NCBI RefSeq assembly: GCF_050268245.1
Contig: NZ_JBNNGK010000011.1
Location: 100,946 to 164,945, forward strand
Length of the DNA stretch: 64,000 nucleotides
DNA from: JBNNGK01 sp050268245
GTDB lineage: Bacteria > Pseudomonadota > Gammaproteobacteria > Enterobacterales > Enterobacteriaceae
Direction: 5' to 3'
Below, piece after piece: positions 35,202 through 45,080 of the stretch. The translations under genes were made by a program, and so were the position numbers. A model generated the notes under the pieces. The model saw nothing but the letters and a program-made list of their open reading frames with translations, did no database searches and was not told the origin of the DNA. Every line of letters begins with the position of its first letter. Position 1 is the first letter of the stretch.

Positions 35202-35204
35202 TCC

Positions 35205-35993
35205 GTGATAGACAAAACCGCCTTTATCCACCCAAGCGCAATTGTTGAAGAAGGCGCCGTTATCGGCGCTGGTGCGCATATCGGCCCCTTCTGCTACGTC
35301 GGCTCCCAGGTGGAAATCGGCGAGGGTACGGTGCTGAAATCTCACGTTGTGGTCAATGGCATCACCAAAATTGGCCGTGAGAATCAGATCTATCAGTTCG
35401 CCTCTATCGGTGAAGTGAACCAGGATCTGAAATATGCGGGTGAACCGACACGCGTTGAAGTTGGCGATCGCAACCGCATCCGCGAAAGCGTCACGATACA
35501 TCGTGGCACTGCGCAGGGTACGGGGGTGACGCAGATCGGCAATGACAACTTGTTGATGGTTAACGTGCATGTTGCTCACGACTGTGTGGTGGGTAATTCC
35601 TGCATTCTTGCCAATAATGCAACCTTGGCAGGTCATGTGGAAATTGACGATCATGCGATCATCGGCGGTATGACGGCAATCCATCAGTTCTGCATAATCG
35701 GTGCACACGTCATGGTTGGCGGGTGCTCGGGTGTTGCACAGGACGTCCCCCCTTTTGTCATTGCGCAAGGTAACCACGCGACGCCGTTTGGTGTTAACGC
35801 TGTTGGTTTGAAGCGTCGTGGTTTTGATAAAGATGAAATGCAGGCGATTCGTCAGGCCTACAAAATTCTTTATCGCAGCGAGAAAACGCTGGATGAAGCC
35901 AAAACAGAAATTGAAGCCCTGGCTCAAGTGCAGCCGGTGGTACAGCAGTTCCTCGATTTCTTTGGCCGCTCTACTCGCGGTATTATTCGCTGA
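35205..35993 (+). CDS. lpxA: UDP-N-acetylglucosamine acyltransferase LpxA
   Basis: First step of lipid A synthesis, acylating UDP-GlcNAc at O-3. 262 aa as in E. coli, starting with GTG. Hexapeptide-repeat beta-helix in the N-terminal 190 residues; the general-base His (E. coli His125) lies in MVNVHVAHDCVVGN. The C-terminal helical domain (about 195-262) includes YKILYRSEKTLDEAK. Located between fabZ and lpxB. Confidence 0.96.
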   Translation: MIDKTAFIHPSAIVEEGAVIGAGAHIGPFCYVGSQVEIGEGTVLKSHVVVNGITKIGRENQIYQFASIGEVNQDLKYAGEPTRVEVGDRNRIRESVTIHRGTAQGTGVTQIGNDNLLMVNVHVAHDCVVGNSCILANNATLAGHVEIDDHAIIGGMTAIHQFCIIGAHVMVGGCSGVAQDVPPFVIAQGNHATPFGVNAVGLKRRGFDKDEMQAIRQAYKILYRSEKTLDEAKTEIEALAQVQPVVQQFLDFFGRSTRGIIR

Positions 35994-35996
35994 CCT

Positions 35997-37145
35997 ATGT
36001 CTACTCGTCCATTGACTATCGGTTTAGTCGCGGGTGAAACGTCCGGCGATATTCTTGGCGCCGGATTAATTCGGGCACTTAAAGCTCGAATACCTGACGC
36101 GCGTTTTGTTGGTGTCGCCGGGCCATTGATGCAGGCCGAAGGCTGTGAAGCCTGGTATGAAATGGAAGAGCTGGCGGTAATGGGCATTGTGGAAGTGCTT
36201 GAGCGCTTGCCTCGCCTGTTGAAGATTCGCAAGGATCTCACCCGCCGGTTTAGCGAACTTGCGCCTGATGTGTTTGTCGGTATTGATGCCCCAGACTTCA
36301 ATATCACGTTGGAAGGCAGCTTAAAACAACGCGGTATTCGTACCATTCATTATGTCAGCCCATCGGTTTGGGCCTGGCGTCAAAAGCGTGTTTTCAAAAT
36401 TGGTAAAGCGACCGATCTGGTATTGGCTTTCCTTCCTTTTGAAAAAGCGTTTTATGATCGATTCAACGTTCCCTGCCGTTTTATTGGCCATACGATGGCC
36501 GATGCGATGCCGATGCAGCCGGATAAGCTGGCTGCACGTGCCGCGCTGGGAATCGATCCGCAGGCACGTTGTCTGGCATTGTTACCGGGCAGTCGCGGGG
36601 CGGAAGTGGAAATGCTCAGCGCTGATTTCCTCAGAACGGCAAAGCTGCTACGCACGCGCTATCCCGATTTAGAAGTTATCGTGCCGCTAGTTAATGCCAA
36701 GCGGCGTGAACAGTTCGAACGGATCAAAGCAGAGGTCGCGCCCGAACTCCCAGCCCATCTGCTTGACGGTAAAGGGCGCGAAGCGATGATCGCCAGCGAT
36801 GCCGCCCTGTTGGCCTCAGGAACGGCTGCATTGGAGTGCATGTTGGCGAAATGCCCGATGGTGGTAGGTTATCGTATGAAGCCGTTCACTTTCTGGCTAG
36901 CAGAACGGTTAGTGAAAACGCCGTACGTCTCATTACCCAACCTGTTGGCAGGGCGCGAAATTGTCCCTGAACTATTGCAGCATGACTGCACGCCAGACAA
37001 ATTGGCCGCAGCGTTGCTGCCGCTGTTGGAAGAAAGCCCACAAACGGCACAGTTAACACAGACTTTCCTTGAATTGCACCAGCAAATTCGCTGTGGTGCA
37101 GACGAACAGGCCGCTCAGGCTGTGTTGGAGCTGGCAAAAGTATGA
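35997..37145 (+). CDS. lpxB: Lipid-A-disaccharide synthase LpxB
   Basis: GT19 glycosyltransferase joining UDP-2,3-diacylglucosamine and lipid X into the tetraacyl disaccharide. 382 aa, the E. coli length. N-terminal GLVAGETSGDILGAGLI, mid motif HYVSPSVWAWRQKR, and LLPGSRGAEVE of the nucleotide-binding half are clear. Its stop overlaps the rnhB start by 4 bases (ATGA). Confidence 0.96.
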   Translation: MSTRPLTIGLVAGETSGDILGAGLIRALKARIPDARFVGVAGPLMQAEGCEAWYEMEELAVMGIVEVLERLPRLLKIRKDLTRRFSELAPDVFVGIDAPDFNITLEGSLKQRGIRTIHYVSPSVWAWRQKRVFKIGKATDLVLAFLPFEKAFYDRFNVPCRFIGHTMADAMPMQPDKLAARAALGIDPQARCLALLPGSRGAEVEMLSADFLRTAKLLRTRYPDLEVIVPLVNAKRREQFERIKAEVAPELPAHLLDGKGREAMIASDAALLASGTAALECMLAKCPMVVGYRMKPFTFWLAERLVKTPYVSLPNLLAGREIVPELLQHDCTPDKLAAALLPLLEESPQTAQLTQTFLELHQQIRCGADEQAAQAVLELAKV

Positions 37146-37735
37146 TTGAACCCTTTATCTATCCCGCCGCCACGTTAATTGCTGGCGTAGACGAAGTTGG
37201 CCGTGGGCCATTGGTCGGTGCGGTTGTTACCGCCGCAGTGATCCTAGATCCGGCTCGGCCTATCGTTGGCCTGGCTGATTCCAAAAAACTGAGTGAAAAA
37301 CGCCGCTTGGCACTGTACGACGAGATCATCGAACGCTCGTTGGCTTGGAGTTTGGGGCGTGCTGAGCCAGAAGAGATCGATCAACTGAACATCCTGCATG
37401 CAACGATGTTGGCGATGCAGCGAGCCGTCGCCGGATTAGCTGTTGAGCCGGATATGGTGTTAATTGACGGTAATCGCTGCCCGACGTTGCCGATGCAATC
37501 GCAGGCGGTGGTCAAGGGGGATAGCCGCGTGGCTGAAATCAGTGCTGCGTCTATTTTGGCTAAAGTCACCCGCGATCGTGAAATGGCTGAATTAGATCGC
37601 CTATTTCCTGAGTACGGTTTCGCGCAGCATAAGGGCTATCCCACGGCTTTCCATCTGGAGAGGTTGGCCGCGCTGGGCGCGACCGAACATCATCGCCGCA
37701 GCTTTGCCCCGGTAAGAAGGGCATTGGAGAGATAA
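37142..37735 (+). CDS. rnhB: Ribonuclease HII
   Basis: Cleaves RNA-DNA hybrids and starts removal of single ribonucleotides from DNA. 197 aa (E. coli 198). Metal-binding acidic residues are in GVDEVGRGPLVGAVV (Asp and Glu near 17-18), LIDGN and KVTRDREM. Translationally coupled to lpxB and followed after 85 bp by dnaE. Confidence 0.96.
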   Translation: MIEPFIYPAATLIAGVDEVGRGPLVGAVVTAAVILDPARPIVGLADSKKLSEKRRLALYDEIIERSLAWSLGRAEPEEIDQLNILHATMLAMQRAVAGLAVEPDMVLIDGNRCPTLPMQSQAVVKGDSRVAEISAASILAKVTRDREMAELDRLFPEYGFAQHKGYPTAFHLERLAALGATEHHRRSFAPVRRALER

Positions 37736-37820
37736 TCTGCGGGCCTGACTACCTCGTCTGGCAATGCGATAGAATTAACCTGTGCTCAGTATATTGAGCC
37801 GCTCATTTTGGTATCTGGAT

Positions 37821-40800
37821 ATGGCCGAACCTCGTTTTATTCACCTGCGCGTTCACAGCGACTATTCCATGATCGATGGGCTCGCTAAGGTCGGGCCGTT
37901 GGTAAAAAGAGCCGCTGCTTTAGCCATGCCAGCGTTGGCGATTACCGATTTCACCAACCTTTGCGGGCTGGTGAAATTTTATGGTGGCGCGCACGGCGCA
38001 GGGATCAAACCGATCGTGGGTGCCGATTTCCATGTGCAAAGCGACGTGCTGGGCGATGAACTGGCGCAACTTACCGTACTGGCGGCCAACAACACCGGTT
38101 ATCAAAACCTGACGCTGTTGATTTCACGTGCTTATCAACGTGGCTATGGTGCCGCAGGCCCGGTCATTGACCGCGACTGGCTGATCGAACATCGTGAAGG
38201 ATTAATTTTGCTTTCCGGCGGCCGGATGGGGGACGTCGGCAAATTCATGCTGCGCGGCAACCAGGCGCAGGTGGAACAGTGTCTGGCGTTTTATCAGCAG
38301 TATTTCCCCGACAGTTACTATTTGGAGTTGATTCGAACGGGTCGCCCGGACGAAGAAAATTATCTGCACGCTGCGGTGGCTCTCGCCGCCGAACGCGATT
38401 TGCCGGTGGTGGCGACCAACGATGTACGTTTCCTGGTGGAAGATGATTTTGACGCGCATGAAATTCGCGTCGCGATCCATGATGGTTTTACGCTCGACGA
38501 TCCTAAACGTCCTCGTCACTATAGTCCGCAGCAATATATGCGCAGCGAAGAGGAAATGTGTGAGCTGTTTGCCGACATTCCTGAGGCGCTGCTCAACAGT
38601 GTTGAGATAGCCAAACGCTGCAACGTAACCATACGCCTTGGTGAATACTTCTTGCCGCAGTTCCCGACCGGGGATATGACCACCGAAGATTTCTTGGTCG
38701 CTAAATCTAAAGAGGGGCTGGAAGAACGTTTGGCGTTTCTGTTCCCCGATCCGCAAGTGCGCGCACAACGCAGGCCAGAATACGACGAACGTCTGGACAT
38801 AGAACTGAAAGTGATCAATCAGATGGGCTTCCCCGGCTACTTCCTGATTGTGATGGAGTTTATCCAATGGTCGAAAGATAACGACGTACCGGTTGGGCCG
38901 GGCCGTGGTTCAGGTGCCGGTTCGTTGGTGGCTTACGCGCTGAAAATCACCGATCTCGACCCGTTGGAGTTCGATCTGCTGTTCGAACGCTTCCTCAACC
39001 CTGAACGTGTTTCCATGCCTGACTTTGACGTTGACTTTTGCATGGAAAAACGCGATTTGGTGATCGAGCACGTTGCCGACATGTATGGCCGTGAAGCAGT
39101 TTCGCAAATTATTACTTTCGGTACGATGGCGGCGAAAGCGGTAATACGTGATGTAGGCCGCGTGTTGGGCCATCCTTATGGTTTTGTTGATCGTATTTCC
39201 AAACTAGTGCCCCCCGATCCGGGGATGACGCTGGAAAAGGCCTTTGCTGCCGAACCTCAACTGCCCGAAATCTACGAAGCGGATGAAGAGGTCAAAGCGC
39301 TGATCGATATGGCGCGTAAGTTGGAAGGGGTGACGCGTAACGCGGGCAAGCATGCCGGCGGGGTCGTCATCGCGCCAACCAAGATCACCGATTTTGCGCC
39401 GCTGTATTGTGATGCAGAAGGCCATCATCCCGTCACCCAGTTTGATAAAAACGATGTGGAATATGCGGGGCTGGTGAAGTTTGACTTCTTGGGGCTGCGT
39501 ACCCTGACCATCATCGACTGGGCGTTGGAGATGATCAATAAGCGGCGCGCCAAGACCGGCTTAGAGCCGATCGATATTGCCGCGATTCCGCTCGACGATA
39601 AGAAAAGTTTCGACATGCTACAACGTTCGGAAACCACGGCGGTTTTCCAGCTTGAATCGCGTGGCATGAAGGATTTGATTAAACGTCTGAAGCCTGACTG
39701 CTTCGAAGATATGATCGCACTGGTGGCGTTGTTCCGCCCAGGCCCGTTGCAATCGGGCATGGTGGACAACTTCATTGACCGTAAGCACGGTCGCGAAGAA
39801 ATTTCCTATCCTGACATCCAGTGGCAGCATGAGTCTCTGAAACCGGTGCTGGAACCGACTTACGGCATCATCTTGTATCAAGAACAGGTGATGCAGATTG
39901 CTCAGGTGCTGGCTGGCTATACGCTTGGTGGCGCAGATATGCTACGTCGCGCCATGGGGAAAAAGAACCCGGTCGAAATGGCCAAGCAGCGCGGTGGTTT
40001 TGAAGACGGGGCGAAAGCGCGCGGCATCGACGGCGAATTGTCGGTTAAGATCTTCGATCTGGTAGAGAAATTTGCTGGATATGGCTTTAACAAGTCCCAC
40101 TCTGCCGCCTATGCATTAGTGTCGTATCAAACGCTATGGCTTAAGGCGCACTACCCGGCTGAGTTTATGGCTGCGGTGATGACTGCCGATATGGACAACA
40201 CTGATAAAGTCGTTGGTCTAGTCGATGAATGCTGGCGCATGGGGCTGAAAATCTTACCGCCGGATATTAACAGCGGCCAGTATCACTTCCACGTAAACGA
40301 CGAAGGTGAAATTGTTTACGGCATCGGTGCGATTAAAGGTGTGGGTGAAGGGCCGATAGAAGCGATTATTGAAGCGCGTAATAGTGGTGAACAAGGCTAC
40401 TTCAAAGACTTATTTGATTTGTGCGCGCGCGCTGATATTAAAAAGCTTAACCGCCGTATTTTAGAAAAGTTGATCATGTCAGGGGCGTTCGATCGCCTTG
40501 GGCCACACCGTGCCGCGTTAATGAGTGCCTTAAGTGATGCGCTGAAGGCGGCAGATCAACATGCCAAAGCTGAAGCTATTGGTCAGGTTGATATGTTCGG
40601 CGTCTTGACTGAAGCGCCTGAACAGGTAGAACAGTCCTACGCGAATGTTGCGCCGTGGCAGGAGCAGGTTGTGCTGGACGGTGAGCGGGAAACGCTAGGG
40701 TTATACTTGACCGGGCACCCGATCACCCAGTATCTCAAAGAGATTGAACGTTACGCCGGTGGCCAACGTTTGAAAGATATGCACCCGACGGATCGGGGCA

Positions 40801-41309
40801 AAATGACCACCGCAGTTGGGTTGGTCATCGCGGCGCGGGTGATGGTGACCAAGCGCGGCAATCGCATCGGAATTTGTACTCTGGATGACCGTTCCGGGCG
40901 TTTGGAGGTGATGTTATTTACCGATGCGTTAGAAAAATACCAGCATTTGTTGGAAAAAGACCGTATCCTAATCGCCAGTGGACAGGTCAGCTTTGATGAC
41001 TTTAGCGGCGGGCTTAAAATGACCGCCCGAGAGCTTATGGACATCAGTGAAGCCCGTGAAAAATATGCGCGCGGGCTTGCTATCTCGCTGACGGACAGGC
41101 AAATTGATGACCAGCTTTTGAACCGTCTCCGTAAGTGTTTGGAACCCCATCGCTCGGGGACGATTCCAGTGCATCTCTACTATCAACGGATCGACGCACG
41201 TGCCAAGTTGCGTTTTGGCGCAACCTGGCGAGTGACGCCCACCGACCGCTTGCTGATAGATTTGCGGACTCTGGTAGGTAATGAGCAGGTGGAACTGGAA
41301 TTTGACTAA
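37821..41309 (+). CDS. dnaE: DNA polymerase III alpha subunit
   Basis: Catalytic subunit of the replicative polymerase. 1162 aa from ATG 37821 (E. coli 1160); the open frame extends 13 codons upstream without similarity. PHP domain at the N-terminus (HLRVHSDYSMIDGLAK), palm motif PDFDVDFC with two catalytic aspartates, the third in KFDFLGLRTL. The beta-clamp-binding motif reads QVDMF, where E. coli has QADMF, near residue 921. An OB-fold and a C-terminal tau-binding tail ending QVELEFD follow. accA starts 12 bases downstream. Confidence 0.97.
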   Translation: MAEPRFIHLRVHSDYSMIDGLAKVGPLVKRAAALAMPALAITDFTNLCGLVKFYGGAHGAGIKPIVGADFHVQSDVLGDELAQLTVLAANNTGYQNLTLLISRAYQRGYGAAGPVIDRDWLIEHREGLILLSGGRMGDVGKFMLRGNQAQVEQCLAFYQQYFPDSYYLELIRTGRPDEENYLHAAVALAAERDLPVVATNDVRFLVEDDFDAHEIRVAIHDGFTLDDPKRPRHYSPQQYMRSEEEMCELFADIPEALLNSVEIAKRCNVTIRLGEYFLPQFPTGDMTTEDFLVAKSKEGLEERLAFLFPDPQVRAQRRPEYDERLDIELKVINQMGFPGYFLIVMEFIQWSKDNDVPVGPGRGSGAGSLVAYALKITDLDPLEFDLLFERFLNPERVSMPDFDVDFCMEKRDLVIEHVADMYGREAVSQIITFGTMAAKAVIRDVGRVLGHPYGFVDRISKLVPPDPGMTLEKAFAAEPQLPEIYEADEEVKALIDMARKLEGVTRNAGKHAGGVVIAPTKITDFAPLYCDAEGHHPVTQFDKNDVEYAGLVKFDFLGLRTLTIIDWALEMINKRRAKTGLEPIDIAAIPLDDKKSFDMLQRSETTAVFQLESRGMKDLIKRLKPDCFEDMIALVALFRPGPLQSGMVDNFIDRKHGREEISYPDIQWQHESLKPVLEPTYGIILYQEQVMQIAQVLAGYTLGGADMLRRAMGKKNPVEMAKQRGGFEDGAKARGIDGELSVKIFDLVEKFAGYGFNKSHSAAYALVSYQTLWLKAHYPAEFMAAVMTADMDNTDKVVGLVDECWRMGLKILPPDINSGQYHFHVNDEGEIVYGIGAIKGVGEGPIEAIIEARNSGEQGYFKDLFDLCARADIKKLNRRILEKLIMSGAFDRLGPHRAALMSALSDALKAADQHAKAEAIGQVDMFGVLTEAPEQVEQSYANVAPWQEQVVLDGERETLGLYLTGHPITQYLKEIERYAGGQRLKDMHPTDRGKMTTAVGLVIAARVMVTKRGNRIGICTLDDRSGRLEVMLFTDALEKYQHLLEKDRILIASGQVSFDDFSGGLKMTARELMDISEAREKYARGLAISLTDRQIDDQLLNRLRKCLEPHRSGTIPVHLYYQRIDARAKLRFGATWRVTPTDRLLIDLRTLVGNEQVELEFD

Positions 41310-41321
41310 AATAGGAATGCT

Positions 41322-42281
41322 ATGAGTCTGAATTTTCTTGATTTTGAACAGCCGATTGCAGAGCTGGAAGCGAAAATTGACTCGCTGACTGCCGTCAGCC
41401 GTCAAGACGAAAAATTAGATATTAATCTGGACGAAGAGGTTCAGCGCCTGCGTGAAAAGAGCGTTGAACTGACGCGCAAGATTTTCTCAGATCTTGGGGC
41501 CTGGCAGGTTGCTCAATTGGCACGCCACCCGCGCCGTCCTTATACCCTGGATTATATCGAACATATCTTCACCGACTTCGAAGAGCTGGCTGGCGACCGC
41601 GCGTATGCCGATGACAAAGCTATCGTCGGCGGTATTGCGCGTCTGGATGGTCGCCCGGTGATGGTTATTGGGCATCAGAAAGGGCGTGAGACGAAAGAGA
41701 AAGTCCGTCGCAACTTTGGTATGCCGGCGCCCGAAGGCTACCGCAAAGCGTTGCGCCTGATGGAGATGGCGTCTCGCTTTAATATGCCGATCATCACGTT
41801 CATCGATACGCCGGGCGCCTATCCTGGTGTCGGAGCAGAAGAGCGCGGCCAATCTGAGGCGATCGCTCGCAACCTGCGTGAGATGTCGCGTCTTCAGGTT
41901 CCGGTGATTTGCACCGTAATCGGTGAGGGTGGCTCGGGCGGCGCGTTGGCCATCGGTGTTGGCGATAAAGTAAATATGTTGCAGTACAGCACCTACTCGG
42001 TGATTTCGCCGGAAGGCTGCGCCTCTATTTTGTGGAAAAGCGCAGATAAAGCGCCAATTGCCGCAGAAGCTATGGGCATTACCGCACCGCGTTTGAAAGA
42101 ACTGAAGTTGATCGATTCGGTAATCCCGGAACCATTAGGTTCCGCGCATCGCGACGTACCTGCAATGGCAGCATCGTTGAAAGCGCAGCTGTTGGCGGAT
42201 TTGACCGATCTCGATGGCTTGAACACGGAAGAGTTGCTCAACCGTCGCTATCAGCGTCTGATGAATTACGGCTATTGCTGA
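41322..42281 (+). CDS. accA: Acetyl-CoA carboxylase carboxyltransferase alpha subunit
   Basis: With AccD transfers carboxyl from biotin-BCCP to acetyl-CoA, giving malonyl-CoA for fatty acid synthesis. 319 aa, the E. coli length. Crotonase-fold motifs seen: IGHQKGRETKEK, FIDTPGAYPGVGAEERGQSE and GEGGSGGALAIGVGD. Cotranscription with dnaE is likely. A bidirectional terminator follows. Confidence 0.97.
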   Translation: MSLNFLDFEQPIAELEAKIDSLTAVSRQDEKLDINLDEEVQRLREKSVELTRKIFSDLGAWQVAQLARHPRRPYTLDYIEHIFTDFEELAGDRAYADDKAIVGGIARLDGRPVMVIGHQKGRETKEKVRRNFGMPAPEGYRKALRLMEMASRFNMPIITFIDTPGAYPGVGAEERGQSEAIARNLREMSRLQVPVICTVIGEGGSGGALAIGVGDKVNMLQYSTYSVISPEGCASILWKSADKAPIAAEAMGITAPRLKELKLIDSVIPEPLGSAHRDVPAMAASLKAQLLADLTDLDGLNTEELLNRRYQRLMNYGYC

Positions 42282-42293
42282 TTTCGTTACGCT

Positions 42294-42322
42294 GAAAAAA
42301 ACCGCCGCAGGGCGGTTTTTTT
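42294..42322 (+). terminator. Intrinsic terminator after accA (bidirectional in form)
   Basis: AAAAAACCGCC/GGCGGTTTTTTT stem with a GCAG loop; A and T runs on both sides allow function on either strand. Confidence 0.9.
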
Positions 42323-42383
42323 ATATCTGCTAATTATGTTTAATTAAGTCATTATTGGCCGCCAACTGACCAGGAGCTGCACG

Positions 42384-44525
42384 ATGAATATCATCGCTAT
42401 CATGAGCCCGATGGGTGTGTACTATAAAGATGAGCCGATCCGTGAGTTGCATAGCGCCTTGTCGGCGATGGGATTTCAGTTGGTTTATCCGCAAGGTAGC
42501 GCCGATTTGTTGAAGCTGATTGAACATAATGCACGCATCTGTGGCGTAATCTTTGATTGGGATGAGTACAGTTTGGCGCTGTGCAGCGAAATTAATGAGC
42601 TGAATGAATATTTGCCGCTGTATGCCTTTATCAATACTCATTCCACTTTTGATGTCAGCCTGCATGATATGCGTATGGTGCTGTATTTTTTCGAATATGG
42701 CCTGAATGTGGCAAATGAGATCGCGCAGCGTATCCGCCAATATACTGACGAATATACGGATGCCATCACGCCGCCGCTTACCAAGGCGTTGTTTACCTAT
42801 GTGCAAGAAGGAAAATATACCTTCTGTACGCCGGGGCATATGGCGGGGACGGCGTTTCAGAAAAGCCCGGTGGGGTGCCTATTTTATGATTTCTTTGGCG
42901 CGAATACGCTTAAGGCCGACGTATCGATTTCGGTGACCGAATTGGGCTCCCTGCTGGATCACACCGGCCCGCATTTAGAAGCTGAAGAGTACATAGCCCG
43001 AACCTTTAACGCCGAACAAAGTTATCTGGTGACCAACGGAACGTCGACCGCCAACAAAATTGTGGGTATGTATGCGGCACCGGCTGGCAGCACGGTATTG
43101 ATTGATCGCAACTGCCATAAGTCACTGTGCCATCTGTTGATGATGAGTGACATCGTCCCTATTTATCTGCGGCCGCTTCGCAATGCTTATGGCATTCTTG
43201 GTGGTATACCGCAGCGAGAATTTACTCGCGCAAGCATTAGTCAACGGGTATCAGAAACAGCGAACGCCAGTTGGCCGGTGCATGCGGTGATCACCAACTC
43301 CACCTACGATGGTTTGTTGTACAACACGGATGTTATTAAACAGACGTTGGACGTGCCATCGATTCATTTTGATTCGGCTTGGGTGCCTTACACTAACTTT
43401 CACCCGATTTATGCCGGTAAGAGTGGGATGAGTGGCGAGCGTATCCCCGGCAAAGTCATCTATGAAACCCAATCAACGCATAAACTGCTGGCGGCATTTT
43501 CGCAGGCCTCTATGATTCATATCAAAGGGGATTATGATGAGGGCACGTTCAACGAAGCCTACATGATGCACACCACGACATCACCGAATTATGGCATTGT
43601 GGCATCGATGGAGACGGCGGCTGCGATGTTGCGTGGTAATCCAGGGCGGCGAATGATCAACCGTTCGGTCGAGCGGGCGTTACATTTCCGCCACGAAGTG
43701 CGGCGACTGCGTGAAGAGAGCGATAGTTGGTTCTTCGATATTTGGCAACCGGAGCACATTGACCAAGCTGAATGCTGGCCGCTGAACCCGGATGAGAACT
43801 GGCATGGTTTCGGTAACACGGATCGCGATCATCTGTTCCTTGATCCAATAAAAGTCACCATTCTTACGCCGGGTATGAATCAGCAGGGCACATTGGAAGA
43901 CAGTGGTATTCCCGCCGCGCTGGTGGCGAAATACTTGGATGAGCGCGGCATTGTGGTAGAGAAAACCGGGCCATATAACCTGTTGTTTCTATTTAGCATC
44001 GGCATTGATAAAACTAAAGCCATGAGCTTGTTACGTGGGTTGACCGATTTTAAACGTGCGTTTGATCTTAACTTACGGGTCAAGAATATGCTGCCGGACT
44101 TGTACGCAGAAGACCCGGATTTTTATCGGAATATGCGTATTCAGGATCTGGCGTTGGGGATTCACCGCTTAATCGGTCAGCATGACTTACCGCGTTTAAT
44201 GCAGCGTGCGTTCGATGTGTTACCGGAGATGCGATTAACGCCACATCAGATGTTCCAGCAGCAGGTCCGCGGTAATGTTGAAACCTGCGAGATAGATCAG
44301 TTGGTCGGCAAAGTGGCGGCTAACATGATACTGCCTTACCCACCCGGCGTCCCATTGGTGATGCCGGGCGAGATGATTACCGAGGAAAGCCGCAGCGTGT
44401 TAGATTTTTTACTCATGTTGTGTTCGATCGGCAAACAGTACCCGGGTTTTGAAACGGACATCCATGGTACTACGCTGACGGAAGACGGCCGTTACTTGGT
44501 GAAGGTGCTGAAAAAACCGTTATAA
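42384..44525 (+). CDS. ldcC: Constitutive lysine decarboxylase LdcC
   Basis: PLP-dependent fold-type I decarboxylase converting lysine to cadaverine. 713 aa, exactly the E. coli LdcC length. Wing domain (1-130), linker, PLP core with THK in YETQSTHKLLAAF (Lys about 367), and C-terminal domain ending HGTTL...LVKVLKKPL. The accA-ldcC-yaeR order identifies it as LdcC rather than CadA, and the sequence also sides with LdcC (for example VSISVTELGSLLDHTGPHLE). It has GHMAGTAF where both E. coli enzymes have GHMGGTA. A paralog, cadA, lies 4 kb downstream. Confidence 0.94.
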   Translation: MNIIAIMSPMGVYYKDEPIRELHSALSAMGFQLVYPQGSADLLKLIEHNARICGVIFDWDEYSLALCSEINELNEYLPLYAFINTHSTFDVSLHDMRMVLYFFEYGLNVANEIAQRIRQYTDEYTDAITPPLTKALFTYVQEGKYTFCTPGHMAGTAFQKSPVGCLFYDFFGANTLKADVSISVTELGSLLDHTGPHLEAEEYIARTFNAEQSYLVTNGTSTANKIVGMYAAPAGSTVLIDRNCHKSLCHLLMMSDIVPIYLRPLRNAYGILGGIPQREFTRASISQRVSETANASWPVHAVITNSTYDGLLYNTDVIKQTLDVPSIHFDSAWVPYTNFHPIYAGKSGMSGERIPGKVIYETQSTHKLLAAFSQASMIHIKGDYDEGTFNEAYMMHTTTSPNYGIVASMETAAAMLRGNPGRRMINRSVERALHFRHEVRRLREESDSWFFDIWQPEHIDQAECWPLNPDENWHGFGNTDRDHLFLDPIKVTILTPGMNQQGTLEDSGIPAALVAKYLDERGIVVEKTGPYNLLFLFSIGIDKTKAMSLLRGLTDFKRAFDLNLRVKNMLPDLYAEDPDFYRNMRIQDLALGIHRLIGQHDLPRLMQRAFDVLPEMRLTPHQMFQQQVRGNVETCEIDQLVGKVAANMILPYPPGVPLVMPGEMITEESRSVLDFLLMLCSIGKQYPGFETDIHGTTLTEDGRYLVKVLKKPL

Positions 44526-44601
44526 ATCGGGATGAGGAGCGCCGTTTGCAACGGCCCCGTATGGGGTATGCCTTCCCCGTAGTGAGAAGAGGAAGAGAGT
44601 T

Positions 44602-44991
44602 ATGTTGGCATTACGTCAGGTGCACCATATTGCGGTCATCGCTTCTGATTACACCGTCAGCAAGCATTTTTACTGTAAAATTCTTGGTTTTAGCTTACTG
44701 GGGGAATATTACCGGGAAGAACGCAACTCTTGGAAAGCGGATCTGGCGCTGAACGGCCACTACGTCATCGAGCTGTTCTCTTTCCCGTCACCGCCCGCGC
44801 GTGTCAGCCAGCCGGAAGCCTGTGGTTTGCGTCATCTGGCGTTTAGCGTGGAAGATATTGACCAGGCTATTGTCCATCTGCAAGCCGCGGGGGTCATTTG
44901 TGAGCCCGTGCGTGTCGATCCTTACACGCAGGCGCGTTTTACATTCTTCTGCGATCCTGATGGCTTACCACTAGAATTATATGAACAATGA
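44602..44991 (+). CDS. yaeR: VOC-family metalloprotein YaeR (glyoxalase-like)
   Basis: 129-aa vicinal-oxygen-chelate protein with two beta-alpha-beta-beta-beta modules. Metal-ligand candidates: His in VHHIAVIAS, Glu in YVIELFSF, His in LRHLAFSVED and Glu in PLELYE. It resembles glyoxalase I but the substrate is unknown. It follows ldcC by 76 bp, with AGAGAGTT before the ATG, and probably shares its transcript, as in E. coli. Confidence 0.9.
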   Translation: MLALRQVHHIAVIASDYTVSKHFYCKILGFSLLGEYYREERNSWKADLALNGHYVIELFSFPSPPARVSQPEACGLRHLAFSVEDIDQAIVHLQAAGVICEPVRVDPYTQARFTFFCDPDGLPLELYEQ

Positions 44992-45080
44992 ATGCTTAAT
45001 CGGCGCGCAGAGACCCAAGTTGCAGGTTGATATGGTATTATCGCGCGCTTGCCTTGGGTCCCCTTTGAGTTATTTCTGCC

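Noticed and set aside
34785..35927. 380-codon open frame on the minus strand
   Set aside because: Antisense to fabZ and lpxA, which are clearly coding; a long shadow frame caused by codon bias.
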